From DASPSM01 sp963800135 (GTDB lineage Bacteria; Planctomycetota; Planctomycetia; Planctomycetales; Planctomycetaceae), in NCBI GenBank assembly GCA_963800135.1, contig CAWCZR010000004.1, positions 1,116,001 to 1,180,000 of the forward strand: 64,000 nucleotides of DNA. The letters are read 5' to 3'. The notes under the pieces are model-generated. The model ran no database searches, was not told the origin of the DNA, and saw nothing but the letters and a program-made list of their open reading frames with translations. The translations under genes and the position numbers were made by a program. Positions 17,329-25,620 of the stretch are shown piece after piece. Position 1 is the first letter of the stretch. Each line of letters starts with the position of its first letter.

Positions 17329-18605
17329 CCGCGACACCGCTCCCCTCTTCCGGCCCGCGGTCCGATCGCGTGGTCGTCGTCGGTGGCGGCGTGATCGGTG
17401 CGGCCTGCGCGTACTTTCTGCGGCAGGCCGGGCGCAGCGTGACGATCGTCGACGCCGGCGCGTTCGGCCGCGGCTGCTCGCACGGCAACTGCGGCTACAT
17501 CTCGCCGAGTCACGTGCTGCCGCTGGCCGGTCCGGGCGCGCTGCAGTCGGCGCTCAAAACGCTGTTTCAGAAGAATTCGCCGCTAAAGGTGCGGTGCCGG
17601 CTCGATCCCGCGCTCTGGAGCTGGTTCTGGAAATTCGCCCGCCGCTGCAACGAGCGCAACGCGCTGGCCGCCGGGCACGCGATCCAAAATCTTCTCGGCT
17701 CGTCCCGCGCGCTCTATGACGAACTCGTCCGCTCGACGCTCAGCGACGTCGAGTGGGAGCCTTCGGGCGTGCTTTTCGTCTTCCAATCGGATGCCGCCTT
17801 CGACCACTACACACAGACGGATGCACTCTTGCGGCGAGAGTTCAGCCTGGCCGCCACGCCATACGACGGAGACGACTTGCTGGAGTTCGAACCGTCGCTC
17901 AAACCGGGCAGCGCCGGGGCCTGGTTGTATCCATCCGATGGGTTGCTGCGTCCCGACAAGTTGATGGCCGCCTGGCGGCGCGTGCTCGAACAGTCCGGCG
18001 TCGAGATCCGCGAACACTGCGCGCTCCGCAATCTGACCGTCGAGGGCCGCATCGTCCGCGGCGTCGTCACCGACGCCGGCCCAATCGACGCCGATCAGGC
18101 GTTGATCGCCACCGGAGCCTGGACGCCCCAACTGAGCCGCGTGTTGCAGTGCCCCGTTCCCATTCAACCCGGCAAGGGATATTCGATCACGATGCCTCGT
18201 CCGGCCCTCTGCCCGCGACGGCCGATGATCTTCGAGGAGCATCGCGTCGCCATCTCGCCAATGCAAAGCGGCTATCGCATCGGCTCGACGATGGAGTTTG
18301 CCGGCTACGATTCGCGGCTCAATCCCGATCGTCTGAGGTTCTTGCGCGAACGTGCCGCCCTATACTTGAAAGAGCCGCTCGCGGAGCCGACGCTCGAGGA
18401 ATGGTGGGGCTGGCGGCCGATGACGCCAGACGGCCTCCCCTTCATCGGGCGGCTGCCCGCGTTCGACAACGCCTACATGGCGGCCGGGCACTGTATGCTG
18501 GGCGTTTCGATGGCGCCGGCCACCGGCAAACTCGTCGCGGAACTGATGACCGGCCAAACACCGCACATCGACCCGACACCCTACGCCGTCACGCGTAGTA
18601 TTTGA
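17325..18605 (+). CDS. FAD-dependent D-amino acid (D-hydroxyproline) dehydrogenase
   Basis: DadA-like flavoprotein of 426 residues. The dinucleotide-binding motif VVVVGGGVIGAACAYFLRQ is at ~residues 16-34, and the C-terminal HCMLGVSMAPATGKLVAEL closes the FAD site as in glycine/D-amino-acid oxidases. Downstream of the epimerase it most likely oxidises cis-4-hydroxy-D-proline to 1-pyrroline-4-hydroxy-2-carboxylate, passing electrons to the respiratory chain. The GTG start overlaps the epimerase stop. The operon lacks the 2-oxoglutarate-semialdehyde dehydrogenase that would finish the pathway, and no such gene is in the window. Confidence 0.86.
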   Translation: MTATPLPSSGPRSDRVVVVGGGVIGAACAYFLRQAGRSVTIVDAGAFGRGCSHGNCGYISPSHVLPLAGPGALQSALKTLFQKNSPLKVRCRLDPALWSWFWKFARRCNERNALAAGHAIQNLLGSSRALYDELVRSTLSDVEWEPSGVLFVFQSDAAFDHYTQTDALLRREFSLAATPYDGDDLLEFEPSLKPGSAGAWLYPSDGLLRPDKLMAAWRRVLEQSGVEIREHCALRNLTVEGRIVRGVVTDAGPIDADQALIATGAWTPQLSRVLQCPVPIQPGKGYSITMPRPALCPRRPMIFEEHRVAISPMQSGYRIGSTMEFAGYDSRLNPDRLRFLRERAALYLKEPLAEPTLEEWWGWRPMTPDGLPFIGRLPAFDNAYMAAGHCMLGVSMAPATGKLVAELMTGQTPHIDPTPYAVTRSI

Positions 18606-18627
18606 TAAGTTCTGCTCGTCTCTGTCT

Positions 18628-18653
18628 CCCTCTCCCATTCCGATGGGAGAGGG
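18628..18653. repeat. 26-bp palindrome, copy 1
   Basis: CCCTCTCCCATTCC/GATGGGAGAGGG hairpin just after the D-hydroxyproline dehydrogenase. An identical 26-base copy is at 38172-38197 and a decayed one near 10201. Confidence 0.8.
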
Positions 18654-18732
18654 CCGGGGTGACAGCAAGTTTTGGCAATTGATTTGTCATTTGAGCGCGA
18701 GGTGGCGTGCACCAATCGATGATGGAATCGTT

Positions 18733-18820
18733 TGGAGCGTCCACCTTTCCCAAGCCGACAGCTCCGCTGTCGGATCCGGAACCGACGGCAAGCCGTCGGC
18801 TTGGGAAAAGTGGGCCTCCA
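18733..18820. repeat. Nested cruciform-type inverted repeat
   Basis: Outer arms TTTCCCAAGCCGAC (18746-18759) and GTCGGCTTGGGAAA (18795-18808) pair perfectly and extend outward through GTCCAC/GTGGGC and TGGAG/CTCCA. Inside lie two smaller perfect hairpins, GACAGC-TCC-GCTGTC and CCGACGGC-AA-GCCGTCGG. The three-helix layout looks like a small mobile or REP-type element. Confidence 0.8.
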
Positions 18821-18944
18821 GTCGATCATCCAGAGCACACTGTTCAACCGACGTCGCTCATCCCTCTTCTGTTCGGACGCGCGAGAACCGCATTCACGAC
18901 GCCGCTAGACTTAGGTAGAGGAAACCCAGACGAAGGAGCGCTTC

Positions 18945-20036
18945 ATGGACAGGTCGTTAAGCGAGCATGCCTTTCTGCCCGATGCCGACCCGTTAACTGA
19001 CTTTCCGCGCGATAGCCCGATGGCCGTGCTCGACGAGATGGGCCGCGATCTGCCGAGCCTGCTGCGGGACTCGGGCTTTCGCGAGCGGGCCCGGCGTCTC
19101 GAAATTCCCCCCTGGAAGGAGCCTGCCGATCCCGCTGCCGTCCTGCCCCAGCTGCGGCTGCGGTACGTGCGGCTGGGCTTCCTCGCATCGGCTTACATCA
19201 ACCAGGTCGGCGAACCGCTGGCCGGCGTGCTGCCGCGGAACCTGGCCGTTCCGCTGTCGGACGTGTGCCGGCGGCTCTCGCGGCCGCCGATCCTGAGCTA
19301 CGACGGCTATGCCCTTTACAACTGGAAGCGGTTCGACCCCGCGCGGCCGATCGCGCTGGGCAACATCGACACGATCCAGAATTTCGTTCACCTCTACGAC
19401 GAGCACTGGTTCATCCTGGTGCACGTCGAGATCGAGCAGATCGCGGCCCACATGATGACGGGCGTCGACTTGGCCGCGCGGGGCATTGCCGCCGGCGATC
19501 GGGGACTCGTCAATCGCGGGCTGCAGAAGGTCGGCGAGAGCGTCAGCCGTCAGATCGCCGTCCTCCGCCGCATCCCCGAGCACATGGATCCGGCCCTGTA
19601 CTACAAGACATTCCGGCCCTACATCCGCTTCTTCGAGCACGTGGTCTTCGAGGGAGTCGACTCCACGCCGATGAATTTCCGCGGCGAGACCGGCGCTCAG
19701 AGCAGCATCATGCCGACGCTCGTCGCGCTGATGAAGATTCCGCACCGGCCGTCGCTACTCACCAATCACCTGGCCGACATGCAGAACTTCATGCCGCGCG
19801 AGCACCGGCAACTGATCGCCGACGTGCAAGCGCTGGGCGACCCGCGACCGCTCGCCGACAAGGAACCCTACAACGAAGTTCTCGAAGCGATGGCCACATT
19901 TCGCGAAGTTCACTACGGCTGGGCCGACGAGTACATCAACAAGCGAGTCAGCGACCCCCGCGGCACCGGCGGCACGCCCTATATGCAGTGGCTGGGCCAA
20001 CTGATCGCCGAAACGCGGGCCCACAAGATCCCGTGA
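18945..20036 (+). CDS. Indoleamine 2,3-dioxygenase family protein
   Basis: Heme dioxygenase of the IDO family (PF01231), 363 residues, predicted to open the indole ring of tryptophan or a related indole to a formylkynurenine product. The signatures are clear. GETGAQSS (247-254) matches the GGSAGQSS loop of human IDO1. FMPREHRQL (282-290) carries the proximal heme ligand, His287 here and His346 in IDO1. GTGGTPYMQWL near the C-terminus matches GTGGTDLMNFL. Arg224 in YYKTFRPYI aligns with IDO1 Arg231, which binds the substrate carboxylate. It is alone on its transcript after the hydroxyproline operon; no kynureninase or formamidase is adjacent. Bacterial members are known but scattered, so the exact substrate is uncertain. 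Confidence 0.86.
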   Translation: MDRSLSEHAFLPDADPLTDFPRDSPMAVLDEMGRDLPSLLRDSGFRERARRLEIPPWKEPADPAAVLPQLRLRYVRLGFLASAYINQVGEPLAGVLPRNLAVPLSDVCRRLSRPPILSYDGYALYNWKRFDPARPIALGNIDTIQNFVHLYDEHWFILVHVEIEQIAAHMMTGVDLAARGIAAGDRGLVNRGLQKVGESVSRQIAVLRRIPEHMDPALYYKTFRPYIRFFEHVVFEGVDSTPMNFRGETGAQSSIMPTLVALMKIPHRPSLLTNHLADMQNFMPREHRQLIADVQALGDPRPLADKEPYNEVLEAMATFREVHYGWADEYINKRVSDPRGTGGTPYMQWLGQLIAETRAHKIP

Positions 20037-20277
20037 GCAGACGCGCGCAAAGCGAGGCGTCAAGCGACGGCAGTCCAGCAATACGTCCGCTTCAGGCCGG
20101 ACTATCGCCGAAGCCGCCGTTTCTTGGCGACGTGCTAAAGCGCAGTCACTCGACAGCCGGATGCCAAGGGAGCGTTTTGGTGGCGCTGCAGAAGCGCCAA
20201 CAACTCTACCTTAGCATCGGGGCCGTCGATGGTGACCGACACCGAAAGCTTGAAGAAGGCGTCGGACGTGCGAGAGA

Positions 20278-20646
20278 CTAGTAGCGTCCCCCGCCGTAAC
20301 CGCCTCGGCCACCGCCGCCGCCAGAGCGACCGCCGCCGCCACCGCCGCCAGAACGACCCCCGCCGCCGCCGTAGCCACCGCGCCCGCCGCCTCGGTCTTC
20401 ACGAGGGCGAGCCTCATTGACCGTCAACGAGCGGCCGCCTGCCTCTTTGCCGTTCAGGCCATTGATCGCAGCCTGAGCTTCTTGATCGCTGCTCATCTCC
20501 ACAAATCCAAAGCCCTTCGAACGGCCGGTATCGCGATCCATCACGATTTGCGCCGACTGCACGGATCCGAAGGCCGCAAACATCTCCTCGAGAGATTCAT
20601 TGCTCACGTCATAGGAGAGATTGCCGACGTACAACTTCTTGCCCAT
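20278..20646 (-). CDS. RRM-type RNA-binding protein with Gly-rich tail
   Basis: Single RNA-recognition-motif protein of 122 residues. RNP2 is LYVGNL (5-10) and RNP1 is KGFGFVEM (44-51), followed by an Arg/Gly/Tyr-rich disordered tail (85-122, repeated GGGGR and GGYGGG). Cyanobacterial Rbp proteins of the same design are cold-induced RNA chaperones. The start chosen is ATG 20646, which begins directly at MGKKLYVGNL; longer frames upstream are not family-like. It follows a DEAD-box helicase on the same strand with a 136-bp gap, long enough to hold its own promoter or a 5' UTR. Confidence 0.95.
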   Translation of the reverse strand: MGKKLYVGNLSYDVSNESLEEMFAAFGSVQSAQIVMDRDTGRSKGFGFVEMSSDQEAQAAINGLNGKEAGGRSLTVNEARPREDRGGGRGGYGGGGGRSGGGGGGGRSGGGGGRGGYGGGRY

Positions 20647-20782
20647 TACAACTTCCTTACCACTGAGAACGAACAGAATTGGTTTCAAGACAGGACGAAA
20701 TTCACCGGGTTCATCAAATCGATGCCATCGTTCCGCCGTCGATGTCCCGGACCTAACAACTGCAGACGATGATTTTGACGAG

Positions 20783-22085
20783 TTAGCTCGCAGATCGCGA
20801 ACGATTTCTCGCGCGACCAGCCGACCGCCTCCGATTGCTCTGGAAAGGCTGCCGCGCTCCATCTCGTCGGACGCCGGGCCGTCCGCGTCGAACGATCTGA
20901 TGCGGACGGTCCGCACTCGACGCGATCTCCGGCACGGGTGCCCTGGTTTGCTCGTCGTTCGACACCGAATTCTCGACTGCGAGCGCTGTGCGAGTCAATC
21001 GCTCGATCGCCTGCAGGAGCTTCCGCTCGGCATGATCGCAAAATGAGACGGCGATTCCCGAGGCCCCGGCGCGGCCGGTCCGGCCAATGCGATGCACGTA
21101 AGTCTCGGGTTCGTGCGGCAAATCGTAGTTGAGGACGTGGGAGATGCCCTCGACATCGATGCCCCTGGCCGCAATGTCCGTCGCAATCAGGATGGGCGTG
21201 CGGCGCGACTTGAAGCTGTCGAGCGCTCGCTGCCGGTTCGACTGGCTCTTGTTGCCGTGAATCGCGGTCGCCCGAATGCCGGATTGTGCGAGGTCTCGCA
21301 CGACGCGGTCGGCGCCTCGTTTGGTTCGCGTGAACACGAGTGCGCGCTCGATTGACCGCGTCTTGAAGAATTTCGCAAGTGCCCGAGGCTTCTGGCGAGC
21401 GTCGACGAAACAGACGGACTGTTCGATCAATTTCGCGGTGGCCGCCACCGGGGCGATGTGAACCCGAGCCGGATTCTTGAGCAGCGAGTCGGCCAATTCA
21501 GCGATCGGTCGCGGCATGGTCGCTGAGAGCAGAATCGTCTGCCGCTCAGCCGGAAGATGCCGGACGATGCGGCGGACATCGGGAAGAAAACCCATGTCGA
21601 GCATGCGATCGGCTTCGTCGAGAACCAGGATCTCGACGCCCTTCAGTTCGGCATGCCCCTGATCCAAGAGATCCAACAGGCGGCCGGATGTCGCCACGAG
21701 AATGTCGACGCCGTCACGGAGGACACGGACTTGCGGGCTTTGTCCCACGCCACCGAAGATCGTCGCTTGACGCAGCCGGGTTTCCCGACCGTACGTCTGA
21801 AAACTGTCGGCGATTTGAGACGCGAGCTCGCGGGTCGGCGAGATGACCAGGGCGCGGATCCTGTCGCGCCGAGATGGATAACGTGGTGGTGTCGACAGCA
21901 ACCGGTGAAGGATCGGCAGAGCGAACGCCGCCGTTTTGCCGGTGCCGGTTTGGGCAGTGCCCAGCAGGTCCCGGCCGGCGAGGAGATGCGGAATCGACGC
22001 CGATTGAATCGGAGTCGGGGTAACGTAGCCCTCAGCGTCGACGGCGCAAGAGGGGCTCGGCCAAGCCGAGTTCACGAAAAGACAT
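20783..22085 (-). CDS. DEAD-box RNA helicase, RhlE-like, frameshifted near the start
   Basis: ATP-dependent RNA helicase of ~434 residues. The motifs are in order: Q motif TPTPIQ, AQTGTGKT, PTRELA, DEAD, SAT, and HRIGRTGRAG, with a basic C-terminal tail (~380 onward) that probably binds RNA. The true N-terminus MSFRELGLAEPLLR begins at ATG 22085 in a different frame from the rest and supplies the upstream aromatic residue of the Q motif. The frames join at 22042-22047 (GGCGCAAG on the plus strand); a lost GC pair restores a normal 'LLRAVDAEGY' joint. Without correction, only an N-terminally altered form from 22075 would be made. Likely roles are ribosome assembly or mRNA turnover, perhaps in the cold. 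Confidence 0.92.
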
Positions 22086-22359
22086 TCAAGGTCCCAGTAG
22101 AGGAGGCGTCCAGGACCGAAATAGCGAGAAACGCACGTTGCGTCATCAGAGAACCAATGGACCTGGCTAGTGATCCATTGGGCAACGGCCGCGTGGAGAG
22201 CACCGACAGGACTATAGCATTTGCAGCCGTTAATTCAATGGAGACCCGGCTCGACCTCGTTTTTCGAAGCCGAAATCGACTCGAAGTATCGCTCAAACAT
22301 TCGGATCAGGTCGAGATTAACGTCCAACGTCTCTTCCACAACCGGCGATTTCACCGATA

Positions 22360-23457
22360 ATGCAGGATGCTCAGCCGATTCCCAAAGTCGTCCGGGAGCT
22401 CAGCTTGGTCTCCGCAATCACTCTCGCTCCCGCGTCGACAGATCGCCTCGCAGCAAATCCCCCGAACCATGCCGCGACTCCGGTCGGCTTTCGGGGGATG
22501 ACGACGCCGTTCCGCGAGCCCACGCTCCGCCGAAGCCTGTTCCAGTTGGCCGTGTCGATCGTTCCATTCTTCCTGTTGTGGACGTTGATGTGGTTCAGCC
22601 TCCGTTATTCTTACGCGATCACCCTGGTCTTGGCGGTTCCGGCGGCCGGATTTCTGGTGCGACTCTTCATCCTTCAGCATGACTGCGGTCACGGCTCATT
22701 TTTCCGATCCAAAGCCGCCAACGATGCGCTGGGCCGCGTTTTGTCCCTGTTCACTTTCACGCCGTATGACCGCTGGCGGAAGAATCACGCGATTCACCAT
22801 GCCACCTCGGGCGATCTTGATCGTCGCGGGTGCGGCGACGTGCACTTGCTGACTGTCGGCGAGTATCGAAATCGCTCCGCCATTCGACGGCTGATGTATC
22901 GAATCCACCGGCACCCCTTGATTTTGTTTGGAATCGGCCCGTTCATCTATTTTGTCGTCTTCCAACGCTTCACGTTTCACGACCCGCATCTCTCGAAGAA
23001 GGAGCGGGCCAGTGTCTATTGGACGAATCTCGCGCTCTTCGCGGCCATCGCGTTCCTCTCGTGGCTCGTCGGATTCAAGGAATTCCTGCTGATTCATTTG
23101 CCGCCAATGGCGATCGCCGCGTCGGTCGGAGCGTGGCTGTTCTACGTGCAGCACCACTTCGAATCGACGTATTGGAAGCGAAACGACCGCTGGGACTATT
23201 TCCAGGCCGGATTGGCCGGCAGTTCCCTTTACGACTTGCCCGCCGTCCTCCGCTGGTTCACTGCCAACATCGGGCTGCATCACGTCCACCATCTCGACAG
23301 CCAGATCCCCAACTACCGTCTGCAAGAGTGCATGGATGCCAATCCCGAATTGCAGCACGTCGCTCGACTAACGCTCTGGGGCAGCCTCTCGTGCGCGTCT
23401 CTGAGGCTGTGGGACGAAGAAAAGTCCGAGATGGTCGGCCTGAGGGATGGTCACTGA
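22360..23457 (+). CDS. Membrane fatty acid desaturase
   Basis: Integral-membrane di-iron acyl-lipid desaturase of ~365 residues. The three histidine clusters are HDCGH (107-111), HAIHH (143-147) and HHVHH (307-311), plus QHH at 264-266. This is the pattern of delta-12/omega-6-like desaturases that introduce double bases into membrane acyl chains. About four hydrophobic helices flank the clusters. The first ~45 residues are not typical; the Met at codon 47 (22498) is a good alternative start. Divergent from the helicase-RRM pair. Such enzymes adjust membrane fluidity, often when temperature falls. A strong bidirectional terminator follows. Confidence 0.9.
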   Translation: MQDAQPIPKVVRELSLVSAITLAPASTDRLAANPPNHAATPVGFRGMTTPFREPTLRRSLFQLAVSIVPFFLLWTLMWFSLRYSYAITLVLAVPAAGFLVRLFILQHDCGHGSFFRSKAANDALGRVLSLFTFTPYDRWRKNHAIHHATSGDLDRRGCGDVHLLTVGEYRNRSAIRRLMYRIHRHPLILFGIGPFIYFVVFQRFTFHDPHLSKKERASVYWTNLALFAAIAFLSWLVGFKEFLLIHLPPMAIAASVGAWLFYVQHHFESTYWKRNDRWDYFQAGLAGSSLYDLPAVLRWFTANIGLHHVHHLDSQIPNYRLQECMDANPELQHVARLTLWGSLSCASLRLWDEEKSEMVGLRDGH

Positions 23458-23799
23458 AAAGTTGGCCGCCCCGTCCGGCGGACGCTTCGCCCCGGGGATG
23501 AATTCGGGACGGCGAGCGAGACAGCCCGGGCAGCTGTGGGCCCCCATCAAATCTCTGGGCCCGAAATGAAAAAGCCCTTCGACGCATCGCCGAAGGGCTT
23601 TTAGTCACCGCGAGTTGGGGCGACGGCGAATTCTTCCTCAGGTTGCCGGATGATAAATGACCGTAACACCGCGCCTACCGACCGGGTCTGCCAGGTGACA
23701 TATACCTTAGGAAAACGGAACCGCGGCCGCGCTGAGCGACAGCTAACTTGGAAAACCCGGGAATGTGGTCGCCGTCTGCCGTAGCGCCGGGATAACTTC
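23458..23799. other. Convergent intergenic region
   Basis: Between the desaturase and the methyltransferase. Apart from the terminator at 23570-23602 I see only short GC inverted repeats (GGGCCC near 23540-23565) and a relatively AT-rich stretch at 23640-23715. No gene is supported. Confidence 0.6.
23570..23602. terminator. Bidirectional rho-independent terminator
   Basis: AAAAAGCCCTTCG ... CGAAGGGCTTTT forms an 11-12-bp stem with an A run on the left and a T run on the right, so it can stop transcripts from both the desaturase (+) and the methyltransferase (-). Confidence 0.85.
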
Positions 23800-24849
23800 T
23801 CATGTCCTCGCGCCTTCGACCAACGACAGGTGGATTTCAGTCGGGATAACGCGATTGAGTTTGAACCCGGATCGCTTCAGCAAGTCCCGGAACTCCGCTT
23901 GGGTCCGCTCTCGGCCACGCGGTGTGAGCGCCAGCATCTCGAGATCCAGGAGTTTACCGAAGTGCGCCGCGTTACCGGACGGAATTACAGAATCAACGAT
24001 GAGCACTTTCCCTCCGCGCCGCATCGCATTGCGGCAATTTCGGAGGATTGGAATTGCTCGCTGGTCGTCCCAGTCGTGTATGACGTGCTTCAGGATATAG
24101 GCGTCGCCTCCCTCCGGAACGGACGTAAAGAAGTCGCCACTGACAACCTGGCAACGATTGGCGACGCCTCCGTTCTGGAGTAGCTTCGCGGCACCGGCCG
24201 TCACGTGCGGAAGGTCGAAGAGTATGCCGCGCAGCTTTCTATTCGCTTTGAGAATGGTCTTGATCATGAGGCCGTGCCCCCCGGCAACATCGACCAGCGT
24301 GCCGATCCCCGAAAAGTCGTACGCCGCGACCACAGCCTCGGACTCCCAGGTGCTGATCGCCGTCATCGCCGCGTCGAACACGGCGGCAGCTTCTGGAATC
24401 TTCCCGAAGTACTCGAAGATCGGCATGGAGAAGACGCGATCAAAAGCTGGCTCACCGGTAAGGACGCTGTGGCCAAGCTCTCCCCACGGGCGCCAAGTGC
24501 TATCGTGCCCTACGAATCGCGCATAGGCCCCGAGTGCTTGCGGCGAGTCGGTGCAAAGTAGCTTGCCGAGCGGAGTAATGCGAAATGCCCGATTCTTGGT
24601 CTCAGCGAAGAGCCCAACGCTAGCCAAAGCACGGAGCAATCGATACACGCCATCTTCCGACGCATTTGCCGACCGCGCGATCTGGGCCGCGGTCTTGGTG
24701 CCCACCTTCAGAAGGTCGCCAATGCCGAGTTCGGCACTGGCGGCAATCGCCTGGCTCACCCATTTCCCGGCAGTCAGGTTCATGAATGTCATTGCGGGCG
24801 ACATCTTCTTGGATGCTGGGTGTCTTTGTTTCGGCATGGTCCTCTCCAA
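23800..24849 (-). CDS. SAM-dependent O-methyltransferase, hydroxyindole/caffeate type
   Basis: Class I methyltransferase of the acetylserotonin/caffeate O-methyltransferase family (PF00891), ~345 residues. An N-terminal winged-helix dimerisation domain (~20-100, TAAQIARSANASEDGVYRLL) precedes the Rossmann domain with the SAM motif LVDVAGGHG (~186-194). KHVIHDWDD contains the catalytic-base His region. Related bacterial enzymes methylate phenolic or polyketide hydroxyls in secondary metabolism, but no other biosynthetic gene is nearby. Third-codon GC is lower than in the neighbours, which suggests transfer (inference). Met at codon 5 is an alternative start. Confidence 0.85.
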   Translation of the reverse strand: MERTMPKQRHPASKKMSPAMTFMNLTAGKWVSQAIAASAELGIGDLLKVGTKTAAQIARSANASEDGVYRLLRALASVGLFAETKNRAFRITPLGKLLCTDSPQALGAYARFVGHDSTWRPWGELGHSVLTGEPAFDRVFSMPIFEYFGKIPEAAAVFDAAMTAISTWESEAVVAAYDFSGIGTLVDVAGGHGLMIKTILKANRKLRGILFDLPHVTAGAAKLLQNGGVANRCQVVSGDFFTSVPEGGDAYILKHVIHDWDDQRAIPILRNCRNAMRRGGKVLIVDSVIPSGNAAHFGKLLDLEMLALTPRGRERTQAEFRDLLKRSGFKLNRVIPTEIHLSLVEGART

Positions 24850-24902
24850 CGTAATTCAACAGCGCAAGTGTCATGCAAGCTTTGGTATGCGTCGAACACG
24901 AA

Positions 24903-24929
24903 GTTCAGCCGCCGGGCCGGCGGCTGAAC
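24903..24929. repeat. Perfect 11-bp inverted repeat
   Basis: GTTCAGCCGCC-GGGCC-GGCGGCTGAAC, located 54 bp upstream of the methyltransferase start. It could be an operator or a hairpin; without a T run it is unlikely to terminate. Confidence 0.6.
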
Positions 24930-25076
24930 CTATGACCCACACCAACCGACCGGCGAGCACCCGGCTTGCTTCGCCAGCAGTTGCTTACTGCTGATTACGA
25001 CGCAAGGCGTCGAATCCTCGAAATCGTGTGTTTGAACTGCATCCTCGATGGCGCGACTCTTGTCCCTGAAATAAGA

Positions 25077-25106
25077 AAGCCCTTCGACGTTCTTGCCGAA
25101 GGGCTT
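25077..25106 (-). terminator. Terminator after tRNA-Pro
   Basis: Arms AAGCCCTTCG (25077-25086) and CGAAGGGCTT (25097-25106) form a 10-bp stem, 15 bases past the tRNA 3' end on the minus strand and followed there by a T-rich TCTTATTTC. The stem sequence nearly repeats that at 23570. Confidence 0.75.
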
Positions 25107-25120
25107 CTTTCTGAAAAAAG

Positions 25121-25195
25121 TCGGGGCGACAGGATTCGAACCTGCGACATCCAGCTCCCAAAGCTGGCGCTCTAGCCAGGCTGAGCTACGCCCCG
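25121..25195 (-). tRNA. tRNA-Pro (anticodon TGG)
   Basis: On the minus strand the acceptor arms CGGGGCG and CGCCCCG pair perfectly with discriminator A. The anticodon arm is CCAGC/GCTGG around TTTGGGA with TGG (plus-strand CCA at 25158-25160), and the T-loop is GTTCGAATC. CCA is not encoded. Followed by a terminator hairpin. Confidence 0.97.
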
Positions 25196-25620
25196 AGTCT
25201 GTTCTTGTGCCGACACCCGGTCGAGGCGATGGGATCGCGCCGACCATTTTGTCGCGGCGTGATTGTACCGCGGCGCAAAGGGGCGTGCCACGGGCGTTAA
25301 TTGGGTGGAACCGCTCCGGCTTCGCGGTTTGGCGCCACGGGGTCGCGATGAATTGGGACCCGCCGCCTGGTTGCGGCCTTCCGACGGCCAGCGGTCCGGA
25401 GCGGCGCTGGTCGACGCTTCGGTACGCGCGGTCAGCCCATTACGCTGGCACCCGGCGTTCGATCGGCCAAAGTTGCCGAAATTTAATCGGATCTCCGGCC
25501 CCCATGAGGTTTGGACGGGGTTTGTTGATTTAGGGGCCCCTTCAGCGAAAATGAAGTGAGAGCACTTCGTCCCACTCTCGATGTCGCAGTCTCGATGTCC
25601 CAGTCTCGATCGAGGTCGTC
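25196..25620. other. Intergenic region before a secreted protein gene
   Basis: 425 bases with no supported gene. Near the right end a 14-base unit (TCTCGATGTCNCAG) is repeated two and a half times at 25576-25610, immediately upstream of the ATG at 25621. Its position suggests a 5' UTR element. A TTTAGGGG-rich, less GC-rich stretch at 25510-25560 may hold the promoter. Confidence 0.5.
25576..25610 (+). repeat. 14-bp tandem repeat in a 5' leader
   Basis: TCTCGATGTC recurs at 25576 and 25590, and TCTCGAT at 25604, with a constant period of 14 bases. Confidence 0.75.

Larger units (their letters stand above)
18606..18944. other. Intergenic region occupied by palindromic repeats
   Basis: No gene is supported. 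Two structured repeats fill much of it: the 26-base palindrome at 18628-18653 and the ~88-base nested hairpin at 18733-18820. The last 60 bases before the dioxygenase include AGACGAAGGAGCG, where AAGGAG 13 bases before ATG 18945 is a possible ribosome-binding site. Confidence 0.6.
24850..25120. other. Region upstream of the methyltransferase
   Basis: Noncoding as far as I can see. It contains the perfect inverted repeat at 24903-24929 and, at the right end, the tRNA-Pro terminator. The stretch 24840-24900 is AT-richer and probably holds the methyltransferase promoter. Confidence 0.5.

Noticed and set aside
15448..17337. A 629-codon open frame on the minus strand opposite the hydroxyproline genes
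   Set aside because: It is antisense to two clearly conserved enzymes, has Arg/His/Asp-rich shadow composition and no family motifs; long antisense frames are expected at this GC content.
24903..24929. Perfect GC inverted repeat as a terminator
   Set aside because: No T run on either side and it sits upstream of a start codon, so it is listed only as a repeat.
25576..25610. Short tandem repeat as a CRISPR-like array
   Set aside because: The period is only 14 bases, there are no unique spacers of constant length and no cas genes in the window.
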